Positions 44,327 through 52,073 of a stretch of DNA of 64,000 nt are shown piece by piece. Location: assembly GCF_900101765.1 (NCBI RefSeq), contig NZ_LT627735.1:2077501-2141500 (forward strand). The letters run 5' to 3'. The notes below the pieces were generated by a model. It did no database searches, had not been told where the DNA came from, and saw only the letters and a list, made by a program, of their open reading frames with translations. Within the stretch, counting starts at the first letter, position 1. Each line of letters begins with the position of its first letter. Made by a program: the position numbers and the translations under genes. Origin of the DNA: Nonlabens sp. Hel1_33_55. GTDB taxonomy: Bacteria; Bacteroidota; Bacteroidia; Flavobacteriales; Flavobacteriaceae.

Positions 44327-45394
44327 ATGAGTCACAATATCAAGCCAGGAGTTGCCACAGGTAACGAAGTTCAAGAAATATTTAATCATGCAAAAGCCAA
44401 CGGTTATGCGTTGCCAGCGGTAAATGTCATAGGATCCAGCTCTGTAAATGCAGTCATGGAAACAGCGGCAGAACTCAATTCTCCCGTTATTATTCAATAT
44501 TCCAACGGTGGATCTGTATTCAATGCAGGAAAAGGCTTGAGCAACGAGAACCAGCGTGCAGCTATTTTAGGAGGTATCGCAGGTGCCAAACATGTTCATG
44601 AACTAGCTAAGGCTTATGGTGCGACTGTAATTTTACACACAGACCACTGTGCAAAAAATCTATTGCCGTGGGTTGATGGTTTATTGGATGCAAGTGAAGC
44701 CCGCTTTCGCGAAACTGGGAAAAGCTTATACTCCTCGCACATGTTAGACCTTAGTGAAGAACCACTAGAAGAGAACATCGAGATCTGTAAAAGATATCTA
44801 GAGCGCATGTCAAAAATGGACATGACTCTTGAAATTGAACTTGGGATTACTGGTGGTGAGGAAGATGGTGTCGATAACAGCGATGTGGATGAATCTAAAT
44901 TATACACACAGCCAGAAGAGGTTGCCTATGCTTATGAAGAGCTAAGCAAGGTGAGCGATAAATTCACTGTCGCAGCAGCATTTGGTAACGTTCACGGAGT
45001 ATACAAGCCAGGAAACGTAAAACTGACTCCTAAGATCTTGAAGAATTCTCAGGAATATGTGACTAAAAAATATGGAGTTGAGCACAACCACATCGATTTT
45101 GTATTCCATGGTGGATCAGGTTCTACACTTGAAGAGATTCGTGAAGCGATAGGCTATGGTGTCATTAAAATGAATATCGATACAGACCTACAATGGGCGT
45201 TTGCTGACGGTATTAAAAAATACATGGATAGTAATGATGACTTCCTAAAGACGCAAATAGGTAATTCTACTGGTGCAGATTCACCTAACAAAAAATATTA
45301 TGACCCACGTAAATGGTTGCGTGTTGGTGAAGAATCTTTCAAGGCTCGTTTGAAACAAGCATTTGAAGATCTTAATAATGTGAACACACTATAA
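44327..45394 (+). CDS. fbaA: Class II fructose-bisphosphate aldolase
   Basis: 355-aa Zn-dependent aldolase of glycolysis and gluconeogenesis. Zn and substrate motifs: ILHTDHCAKNLLPWVDGLLD, LEIELGITGGEEDGV, FGNVHGVYKPG, FVFHGGSGST and KMNIDTDLQWAF. Full length, class IIA. A decayed palindrome copy is read as EARFRETGKSLYSSHM, lining up without gaps with the E. coli segment KHFAATGKPLFSSHM. Confidence 0.96.
   Translation: MSHNIKPGVATGNEVQEIFNHAKANGYALPAVNVIGSSSVNAVMETAAELNSPVIIQYSNGGSVFNAGKGLSNENQRAAILGGIAGAKHVHELAKAYGATVILHTDHCAKNLLPWVDGLLDASEARFRETGKSLYSSHMLDLSEEPLEENIEICKRYLERMSKMDMTLEIELGITGGEEDGVDNSDVDESKLYTQPEEVAYAYEELSKVSDKFTVAAAFGNVHGVYKPGNVKLTPKILKNSQEYVTKKYGVEHNHIDFVFHGGSGSTLEEIREAIGYGVIKMNIDTDLQWAFADGIKKYMDSNDDFLKTQIGNSTGADSPNKKYYDPRKWLRVGEESFKARLKQAFEDLNNVNTL
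44702..44717. repeat. Decayed palindrome copy inside fbaA
   Basis: CGCTTTCGCGAAA is intact and the last three bases differ. Read as RFRET. Confidence 0.65.
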
Positions 45395-45512
45395 TAATTC
45401 CGTATTGAGAATTAATAAAATTCTTGATTAGAATAATCACAACAAATTATCTGGAGTAAGATCATTGAACATAAAACTCTGGTCTCATAACTCTGAACTC
45501 ATAATTACACAT

Positions 45513-46370
45513 ATGGCTTGGTTCAAAAGAGAGAAAAAGGGAATTACAACGCCTACAGAGGCTAAGAAAGACACGCCTAAAGGTTTGTGGTACAAGTCAC
45601 CAACTGGTAAAATCATAGACTCTGAACAACTCAAAAACAACTTTTATGTAAGTCCTGAAGACGGGTACCACGTAAGAATAGGTAGTAAAGAATACTTTGA
45701 AATTCTTTTTGACAATAACGAGTTCAAGGAGTTGAATCCAAACATCACCTCTAAGGATCCATTGAAGTTTACGGACACTAAGAAATACTCTGACCGATTA
45801 GAAGCAGCTCAAGCCAAAACTGGTTTGAAGGATGCTGTGCGCACAGCAGTAGGAAAGTCAAATGGCCATGAACTTGTGGTTGCCTGCATGGACTTTTCAT
45901 TCATCGGCGGATCTATGGGTAGCGTTGTAGGAGAAAAAATCGCACGCGCTGCAGACTACTCATTGAAAAATGAGATACCTTTTATGATCATCTCAAAATC
46001 TGGAGGTGCTCGTATGATGGAGGCTGCATTGTCATTAATGCAACTAGCCAAAACCAGCTCAAAACTAGCTCAGCTATCAGATGCTGGGATTCCATTTATA
46101 TCTTTATGTACTGACCCAACGACTGGTGGTACGACAGCATCATTTGCCATGCTAGGTGACATCAATATAGGTGAGCCTGGTGCATTGATTGCATTTGCAG
46201 GACCACGAGTAGTACGCGACACCACAGGAAAAGAACTTCCTGAAGGTTTCCAGACTGCAGAATTTTTATTGGAAAAAGGCTTTCTTGACTTTATCGTACC
46301 ACGTCCACAGTTGAAAAAGAAAGTCAATCAATATCTTGATTTGATCTTGAATCGTAAGATGGTTTCTTAG
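45513..46370 (+). CDS. accD: Acetyl-CoA carboxylase carboxyltransferase subunit beta
   Basis: 285-aa subunit transferring CO2 from carboxybiotin to acetyl-CoA. GHELVVACMDFSFIGGSMGS, KSGGARMMEAALSLMQ and DPTTGGTTASFAMLGD are core motifs. Start ATG 45513 (MAWFKREKKGITTPTEA) is typical; an upstream frame extension is not. The N-terminal zinc-ribbon Cys residues of the E. coli protein are missing: GLWYKSPTGK stands where WTKCDSCGQ is, and YVSPEDGYH where CPKCDHH is. Confidence 0.95.
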   Translation: MAWFKREKKGITTPTEAKKDTPKGLWYKSPTGKIIDSEQLKNNFYVSPEDGYHVRIGSKEYFEILFDNNEFKELNPNITSKDPLKFTDTKKYSDRLEAAQAKTGLKDAVRTAVGKSNGHELVVACMDFSFIGGSMGSVVGEKIARAADYSLKNEIPFMIISKSGGARMMEAALSLMQLAKTSSKLAQLSDAGIPFISLCTDPTTGGTTASFAMLGDINIGEPGALIAFAGPRVVRDTTGKELPEGFQTAEFLLEKGFLDFIVPRPQLKKKVNQYLDLILNRKMVS

Positions 46371-46415
46371 TTCAGAGTTCAGAGTTCAGAGTTCAGAGTT
46401 CAGAGTTCAGAGTTC
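46371..46415. repeat. Tandem heptanucleotide repeat TTCAGAG x6.4
   Basis: Six full copies and a partial one start directly after the accD stop codon. It has the same unit length as the AATAGCG array after the sugar transporter. Confidence 0.95.
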
Positions 46416-46550
46416 TAAAGAATGTTTTTTAGTGAATATTAAAATTCATAATAAAGATTTCTGAGATAAATTAACATTAAGCAATTTCTGTTGAACCTTG
46501 AGTCATTGTATTTAAGTTTCGATTTTAAATTTAAACTTATACTTAATTTG

Positions 46551-46558
46551 TATCTTTG
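46551..46558 (+). promoter_or_regulatory. -7 box of rpsO
   Basis: TAtcTTTG exact match. Transcription would start near 46562, leaving a leader of about 76 nt, much longer than at most genes here. Confidence 0.6.
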
Positions 46559-46561
46559 CAG

Positions 46562-46637
46562 CCGCTAAGAGAATGAATCTCAAGGCATCGTCAGATCGAC
46601 TGACATACATAATATTCATTATTTAAATAATTTTGGC
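46562..46637 (+). promoter_or_regulatory. rpsO leader, possible S15 autoregulatory site
   Basis: The leader contains GTCAG (46590-46594), loop ATCGA, CTGAC (46600-46604), plus a weaker GAGA/TCTC hairpin before it. S15 represses its own mRNA through leader structures in several phyla; that role here is inference from position, length and hairpin. Confidence 0.4.
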
Positions 46638-46907
46638 ATGTATTTAGCACCAGAAAAAAAGGCTGAAATCCTTTCCAAATACGGAAAGAACCCAGCAGAC
46701 ACAGGTAACACAGACGCACAAGTTGCATTGTTTACCTACCGTATCAACCACCTTACAGAGCACCTTAAGAGAAATCGTCACGACTACAACACAGAACGTA
46801 GTCTAGTGAAACTTGTAGGAAAGCGTCGTTCTCTTCTTGATTACAAAATGAAGAAAGACATTGTTGCTTATCGTGAGTTGATTAAGGAACTAGGAATTAG
46901 AAAATAA
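46638..46907 (+). CDS. rpsO: 30S ribosomal protein S15
   Basis: 89-aa primary 16S-binding ribosomal protein. TGNTDAQVALFTYRINHLTEHL and LVKLVGKRRSLLDYKMKKD are the conserved helices. Normal length. Followed by a strong terminator and then pnp, the classic rpsO-pnp pairing. Confidence 0.98.
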   Translation: MYLAPEKKAEILSKYGKNPADTGNTDAQVALFTYRINHLTEHLKRNRHDYNTERSLVKLVGKRRSLLDYKMKKDIVAYRELIKELGIRK

Positions 46908-46913
46908 TAAATT

Positions 46914-46937
46914 GGGGACTTCGTGTCCCCTTTTTTG
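46914..46937 (+). terminator. Terminator after rpsO
   Basis: GGGGAC, loop TTCGT, GTCCCC, then TTTTTT: a UUCG-type terminator loop. Confidence 0.92.
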
Positions 46938-46966
46938 TTTTATACCGCAGCGGTTTATGCTGTTTA

Positions 46967-46982
46967 CGCTTTCGCGAAAGCG
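46967..46982. repeat. Iterated palindrome copy, intergenic (perfect)
   Basis: Perfect 16-mer, flanked as TTACGC...GCGTAA, between rpsO and pnp. Confidence 0.95.
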
Positions 46983-47080
46983 TAATAAAAATATCATCGC
47001 GACATAACAAAAGCTGGTTTCTCAGTAAGTAAGCGCCTTCTCACCACACACAACTTGAGATTAACGTTTAATACAAACAA

Positions 47081-49336
47081 ATGAAACCACAAGTTTTTAA
47101 ACAAGTGATCAAGATGGCCAATGGGCCTGACATCACTATTGAAACTGGAGCGCTTGCAAAACAAGCACATGGATCTGTCGTGATCACATGTGGTAAAGCA
47201 ATGCTTCTAGGAACTGTAGTGTCCAGCTACAAATCTACTGGACTAGATTTTCTTCCACTTACTGTAGACTACCGTGAGAAATTTGCCGCTGCCGGTAAAT
47301 ATCCAGGAGGATTCTTTAAACGTGAGGCACGTCCTAACGATGGTGAGGTTCTTACCATGCGTCTTGTAGATCGTGTACTACGTCCACTTTTCCCAAAAGA
47401 TTACCATGCAGAGGTTCAAGTAATGATCCAATTAATGTCTCATGACCCAGAGGTTATGCCAGACGCAATGGCTGGTCTTGCGGCGAGTGCTGCAATCCAA
47501 TTATCTGACCTTCCTTTTGAATGCCCTATTTCTGAAGTACGTGTTGCACGTGTGGATGGAGAGTTTGTCATCAACCCTAGCTATGCTCAATTAGAAGCAG
47601 CAGACCTTGAAATGATGATAGGCGCGAGTGCTGATAGCGTGATGATGGTAGAAGGTGAAATGGAAGAGATCAGTGAAGAAGATATGATCGCTGCCATTAA
47701 AGCTGCCCATGAAGCTATTAAAGATCAGTGTGCTGCACAAGTAGCTCTAGCTGAAGCTGTTGGCAAAAAAGAGGTACGTGAGTACGAAGGTGAGCGTGAA
47801 GACGATGCTATCATGGCAAAAGTTGTCGAGCTTGCTTACCAAAAAGTCTATGACGTAGCCAAACAAGGAAGTGCAAAGCATGAGCGCAGCGCAGCCTTTA
47901 GTGAAATCAAAGAAGAAGTAAAAGCGCAATTCTCAGAAGAGGATCAGGCTGAAAACGGAGATCTTATCTCTAAATATTTTAACAAAGCTCACAAGAAAGC
48001 GGTACGTGATGTATTGCTCAATGAAGGAATCCGTCTGGATGGTCGTAAGACTACAGACATACGTGATATCTGGTGTGAGGTAGATTATTTACCATCTACT
48101 CACGGTAGTGCGATTTTCTCTCGTGGAGAGACTCAAGCACTAGCAACAGTAACACTTGGAACTTCAAGAGATGCCAACATTATCGATATGGCATCACAAG
48201 AAGGTGAAGAGCGTTTCTACCTGCATTACAACTTCCCACCATTTTCAACTGGAGAAGCTCGTCCACTACGTGGAACTTCCCGTCGTGAGATAGGTCATGG
48301 AAATTTGGCACAACGAGCATTGAAAAGAATGCTTCCAGCAGATCTTCCTTATACGGTAAGAATAGTTTCTGAAGTATTGGAATCTAACGGTTCCTCTTCT
48401 ATGGCAACGGTTTGTGCTGGTACAATGGCATTGATGGACGCTGGTTTACCTATGAAGAAACCAGTTTCTGGTATCGCTATGGGATTGATAACTGAAGGTG
48501 ATAAATATGCTGTATTGTCTGATATCCTTGGTGATGAAGATCACTTAGGTGACATGGACTTTAAAGTAACTGGTACCGCAGATGGTATCACTGCTTGTCA
48601 AATGGACATTAAGGTAAAAGGACTTTCTTACGAAATCCTAACCAATGCACTAATGCAAGCCAAAGAAGGCCGTATGCACATTCTAGGAAAATTGACTGAC
48701 ACGATTGCCGCTCCTGCTGCAGACGTTAAGCCACATGCTCCTAAGATGGAATCTATGGAGATTGAAGGCAAGTACATTGGTGCCGTAATAGGACCTGGTG
48801 GAAAAGTAATTCAAGAATTGCAAAAGGAAACCGATACTACCATCAACATCAAGGAAGAAAACGAGATGGGTATTATTGAGATCGCAGGAACAGACCGTTC
48901 TAAGATCGAGGCCGCTCTGGAGCGTATACAGAACATCATTTTTGAACCAACAGTTGGCGAGATCTACCATGTAAAAGTGGTAAAGATGCTTGACTTTGGT
49001 GCTGTAGTTGAATTCAAGCCTGGTAAGGAAACTTTGCTTCATGTAAGTGAGTTTGATTACAAGCGTATTGAAGATCCTTCTACCATATTAAGTGTAGGTG
49101 ATACTCTTGATGTGAAGTACATGGGTGTTGATCCACGTACTAAGAAGCAAAAAGTTTCTCGTAAAGAAACGTTGCCTAAGCCAGAAGGCTGGACAGAACG
49201 TCCACCACGCAAACGTGAAGATCGTAACGATCGTAGCCGTGGTCGTGATGACCGCCGTAGTAGTGGAAGACGCGATGACCGTAGATCTGACGATCGCCCA
49301 CGCCGCAGCAATGATGACAATAAATCTGAAGAATAG
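47081..49336 (+). CDS. pnp: Polyribonucleotide nucleotidyltransferase
   Basis: 751-aa phosphorolytic 3'-5' exoribonuclease, a trimeric RNA-decay enzyme. Two RNase PH domains (about 1-230 and 320-555; GEARPLRGTSRREIGHGNLAQ and SDILGDEDHLGDMDFKV in the second, catalytic one), a KH domain with GPGGKVIQELQ near 571-581, then an S1 domain (VGEIYHVKVVKMLDFGAVVEF). The last 40-45 residues are an Arg/Asp repeat tail (DDRRSSGRRDDRRSDDRPRR), probably disordered and RNA- or partner-binding. Start ATG 47081. Confidence 0.97.
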   Translation: MKPQVFKQVIKMANGPDITIETGALAKQAHGSVVITCGKAMLLGTVVSSYKSTGLDFLPLTVDYREKFAAAGKYPGGFFKREARPNDGEVLTMRLVDRVLRPLFPKDYHAEVQVMIQLMSHDPEVMPDAMAGLAASAAIQLSDLPFECPISEVRVARVDGEFVINPSYAQLEAADLEMMIGASADSVMMVEGEMEEISEEDMIAAIKAAHEAIKDQCAAQVALAEAVGKKEVREYEGEREDDAIMAKVVELAYQKVYDVAKQGSAKHERSAAFSEIKEEVKAQFSEEDQAENGDLISKYFNKAHKKAVRDVLLNEGIRLDGRKTTDIRDIWCEVDYLPSTHGSAIFSRGETQALATVTLGTSRDANIIDMASQEGEERFYLHYNFPPFSTGEARPLRGTSRREIGHGNLAQRALKRMLPADLPYTVRIVSEVLESNGSSSMATVCAGTMALMDAGLPMKKPVSGIAMGLITEGDKYAVLSDILGDEDHLGDMDFKVTGTADGITACQMDIKVKGLSYEILTNALMQAKEGRMHILGKLTDTIAAPAADVKPHAPKMESMEIEGKYIGAVIGPGGKVIQELQKETDTTINIKEENEMGIIEIAGTDRSKIEAALERIQNIIFEPTVGEIYHVKVVKMLDFGAVVEFKPGKETLLHVSEFDYKRIEDPSTILSVGDTLDVKYMGVDPRTKKQKVSRKETLPKPEGWTERPPRKREDRNDRSRGRDDRRSSGRRDDRRSDDRPRRSNDDNKSEE

Positions 49337-49344
49337 ATCATTTG

Positions 49345-49394
49345 TCATCCTGAATTGTCACACTGAGCTTGTCGAAGTGTCGTTTCAGGATCTT
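49345..49394. repeat. Nested intergenic hairpin repeat (TCCTGAA...TTCAGGA)
   Basis: ATCCTGAA (49347-49354) pairs with TTCAGGAT (49384-49391) and encloses CACTGAGCTTGTCGAAGTG. This CACTGAGCTTGTCGAAGTG core is a dispersed intergenic repeat I recall from many Bacteroidota genomes. Confidence 0.65.
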
Positions 49395-49415
49395 ATTTGA
49401 TATAGTTCCTCAATC

Positions 49416-49449
49416 AAAAATGCCTCTTGAAATTCAAGAGGCATTTTTT
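49416..49449 (+). terminator. Terminator after pnp
   Basis: AAAAATGCCTCTTGAA and TTCAAGAGGCATTTTTT form a long stem with a very small loop, ending in a T-run; symmetric enough to work both ways. Confidence 0.88.
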
Positions 49450-49510
49450 ATTTCACTTTTAATAAATATAAATGAAAACCATCATAGGCGGGATTGTGAA
49501 CTAATCACTC

Positions 49511-49518
49511 TAATTTTG
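49511..49518 (+). promoter_or_regulatory. -7 box of the MscS gene
   Basis: TAatTTTG exact match, 13 nt before ATG 49531. Confidence 0.5.
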
Positions 49519-49530
49519 CCGTAAATCTTG

Positions 49531-50787
49531 ATGATGATAGAATACAGAAGATCGATTTATGAGTGGCTTAGAGAAGATCTTGGCTGGGATAGAAATCTAG
49601 CAGAATTAGGTAATATCCTAGTAATAGGTTTGCTATTTGCCATTGCTTTATTTGTGATTTATTGGGGCACGAGACGTGTTATTCTCACATTATTTAAAGC
49701 ATTTTCAAAACGTACACAAACTCAATTTGACGACCTATTGTTGAAGCATGGGGCGCCACGTCTTCTATCTTTGGTAATCCCTGTTGTTTTACTAAATAAA
49801 AGCACCTCACTAATCTTTCTTGATTACCCTAGGCTTGAATCTGTCTTTCAAACCTTATTATGGGTGATTTTAGTTTTCTTGATAATTTTCATTTTTAGAA
49901 GTGTATTACGTACGATAAATGAATTCTTGAAGCTGACTGTCAGATTTAAAGACAAGCCTATTGATAGTTATATACAGGTGATCATGCTAGTATTATGGGT
50001 ACTTGCTCTAGCATCAATCCTTGCCATAGTTGCAAACATTGAATTCATCAAATTCTTCACGACGCTGGGAGCTGCATCTGCTATTTTGTTATTAATTTTT
50101 AAGGATACCATTTTAGGATTTGTGGCTAGTATTCAAGTTTCTATCAATGACACAGTCCGTATAGGCGACTGGATCACTATGGACAAATATGGTGCTGATG
50201 GTGAGGTTTTACAAATCAATCTATCTACGGTAATGGTGCAAAACTTTGATAACACAATTACAAACCTACCCACATTTGCGCTAATCTCTGACGCCTACAA
50301 GAACTGGCGCGGTATGACAGACTCTGGTGGCCGACGCATCAAACGTGCGATCATTATTAAGTCAAAAAGCATACGTTATCTGCAAGATCGCGATATAGCC
50401 GAATTACAAAAAATAGGCTTGATTAAAGATTACCTCAAATCCAGACAGACAGAGATTAGTAATTACAACGAACAACATTCCATCGATAAAACGGTGCTGA
50501 TCAATGGTCGCAACCTTACCAATATTGGTGTTTTCAGAAAATATCTTCAAGAGTATGTGCAAGGACACTCTGCCATTAATAAGGAAATGACCATTATGAT
50601 CAGGCAATTACCGCCTACTTCTCAAGGTATGCCATTAGAGATCTATGCCTTTAGTAGCGATAAACGCTGGGCAAATTATGAATATATTATGGCAGATATA
50701 TTTGATCATGCCCTTGCAGCGGTACCTTATTTTGATTTGGAGATTTTTGAATTTGACACCAGGTTAACCTCTGTGAGTGCTATTTAA
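49531..50787 (+). CDS. MscS-family mechanosensitive channel
   Basis: 418-aa inner-membrane channel of the YbdG-like size class. About four or five membrane helices (from about 25 to 185), then FKDTILGFVASIQVSINDTVRIGDWI, the pore-helix-to-beta-domain junction of MscS proteins, with NLSTVMVQNFDNTITNLPT after it. The C-terminal cytosolic domain extends to the end. It probably releases solutes on osmotic downshock. Three starts are stacked (TTG 49528, ATG 49531, ATG 49534); ATG 49531 is chosen. Confidence 0.88.
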   Translation: MMIEYRRSIYEWLREDLGWDRNLAELGNILVIGLLFAIALFVIYWGTRRVILTLFKAFSKRTQTQFDDLLLKHGAPRLLSLVIPVVLLNKSTSLIFLDYPRLESVFQTLLWVILVFLIIFIFRSVLRTINEFLKLTVRFKDKPIDSYIQVIMLVLWVLALASILAIVANIEFIKFFTTLGAASAILLLIFKDTILGFVASIQVSINDTVRIGDWITMDKYGADGEVLQINLSTVMVQNFDNTITNLPTFALISDAYKNWRGMTDSGGRRIKRAIIIKSKSIRYLQDRDIAELQKIGLIKDYLKSRQTEISNYNEQHSIDKTVLINGRNLTNIGVFRKYLQEYVQGHSAINKEMTIMIRQLPPTSQGMPLEIYAFSSDKRWANYEYIMADIFDHALAAVPYFDLEIFEFDTRLTSVSAI

Positions 50788-50861
50788 GATCGAAATTAAT
50801 AAGCTTGATCTATAAAAATCATTGCATTTTATAAAGAATGCAGGAAATACTGTAATAAGTT

Positions 50862-50877
50862 CGCTTTCGCGAAAGCG
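50862..50877. repeat. Iterated palindrome copy, intergenic (perfect)
   Basis: Perfect 16-mer between the convergent MscS and small membrane protein genes. Confidence 0.95.
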
Positions 50878-50884
50878 TAAACCA

Positions 50885-51178
50885 CTACAAGAAATGTAAA
50901 TATATCCAGTAACCTACAAAACCAATGACTAAGGTCAACGTTATAACACGCACGACTAAAAGTTTGCGCTGGCCTAACCGATAAACCTCTCTTATTCTCA
51001 GAATATCAACGCCTATGAGAGCTATTCCTAAAACTAAATAAATCCATTTTTGGGTTTGGAAAGGAAACGTATCCTTCATGAAGAAGAATACTAATATCAC
51101 GAGCAATACCGCCATAGAGGCGATGTTCAATTTATTAATGTAAGAGCGTGATTCAGGTCGTGAAGCCATAGGTTTCAT
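50885..51178 (-). CDS. Small membrane protein, unknown
   Basis: 97 aa with three predicted membrane segments (about 18-34, 43-60, 73-95) joined by short basic loops (IREVYRLGQRK). No family recognised. Divergent from rpe. It could be coregulated with neither neighbour. Confidence 0.7.
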   Translation of the reverse strand: MKPMASRPESRSYINKLNIASMAVLLVILVFFFMKDTFPFQTQKWIYLVLGIALIGVDILRIREVYRLGQRKLLVVRVITLTLVIGFVGYWIYLHFL

Positions 51179-51228
51179 TTATTTGGATATTATAAAGATA
51201 AGATTCGGTAAAGGGTTTACAGAACTTT

Positions 51229-51236
51229 TATCTTTG
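51229..51236 (+). promoter_or_regulatory. -7 box of rpe
   Basis: TAtcTTTG exact match, 18 nt before the ATG. Confidence 0.6.
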
Positions 51237-51253
51237 CAAAAACACTCTTCATT

Positions 51254-51913
51254 ATGTCAAAACTTATTGCTCCATCTGTTCTTGCCGCTGACTTTGCTAA
51301 CCTGCAACGCGACTGTGAAATGTTGAATCGTAGTGATGCAGACTGGTTCCACATCGACATTATGGACGGTGTTTTTGTACCTAATATATCTTTTGGGATG
51401 CCTGTATTGCGTGACATAGTAAAGCATGCCACTAAAACCATCGATTGTCATTTGATGATCGTTGATCCAGATCGATATGTAAAGACCTTTGCAGATCTAG
51501 GTTGTGATATTCTTACCGTTCATTTTGAAGCCTGTACGCACCTGCACCGCACGCTCCAAAACATTAAGGCTAACGGTATGAAAGCTGGTGTGGCGCTTAA
51601 TCCGCATACTAGTGTTGATCATTTGAAGGACACGATCAAAGATATTGATCTGGTTTGTGTGATGAGTGTAAATCCTGGTTTTGGCGGGCAAAGCTTTATC
51701 GAGAATACCTATGACAAAGTCAAAGAATTGAAAGAATTGATCAAAAGTAAAAGTGCGTCTACACAAATTGAGATTGATGGTGGCGTGACTGATAAAAATG
51801 CCAAGCAACTCATTGATGCCGGCGCAGATGTTCTTGTGGCTGGTAGCTACGTATTCAAGTCTGCTGATCAAGAAAAAACAATCAAAGAATTAAGGCAACT
51901 GGCCAACTCATAG
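51254..51913 (+). CDS. rpe: Ribulose-phosphate 3-epimerase
   Basis: 219-aa TIM-barrel metalloenzyme of the pentose phosphate pathway. IAPSVLAADFANLQ, WFHIDIMDGVFVPNISFG, DCHLMIVDPDRY, VMSVNPGFGGQSFIE and EIDGGVTDKNA cover the metal and substrate sites. Full length, monocistronic. Confidence 0.97.
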   Translation: MSKLIAPSVLAADFANLQRDCEMLNRSDADWFHIDIMDGVFVPNISFGMPVLRDIVKHATKTIDCHLMIVDPDRYVKTFADLGCDILTVHFEACTHLHRTLQNIKANGMKAGVALNPHTSVDHLKDTIKDIDLVCVMSVNPGFGGQSFIENTYDKVKELKELIKSKSASTQIEIDGGVTDKNAKQLIDAGADVLVAGSYVFKSADQEKTIKELRQLANS

Positions 51914-52040
51914 TGCTGGATTCATTCCAATAATTCTAGCTCCAGTACTTTTTATTCTAGTTGATTCCATTACGTTGTAATTAGCTATAGTGAAAATTTC
52001 AACTTAAAATCCAATTCTTAGTTCCTATCGGGAATCCAAT

Positions 52041-52048
52041 TATATTTG
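52041..52048 (+). promoter_or_regulatory. -7 box of mgtE
   Basis: TAtaTTTG exact match, 26 nt before the ATG at 52074. Confidence 0.5.
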
Positions 52049-52073
52049 TGGATAAGTAACCCTTTCTATTTCT

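Noticed and set aside
49057..49348. Two 86-94 codon minus-strand frames rich in Arg/Ser or Thr/Ala
   Set aside because: They mirror the Arg/Asp repeat tail of pnp and have no independent support.
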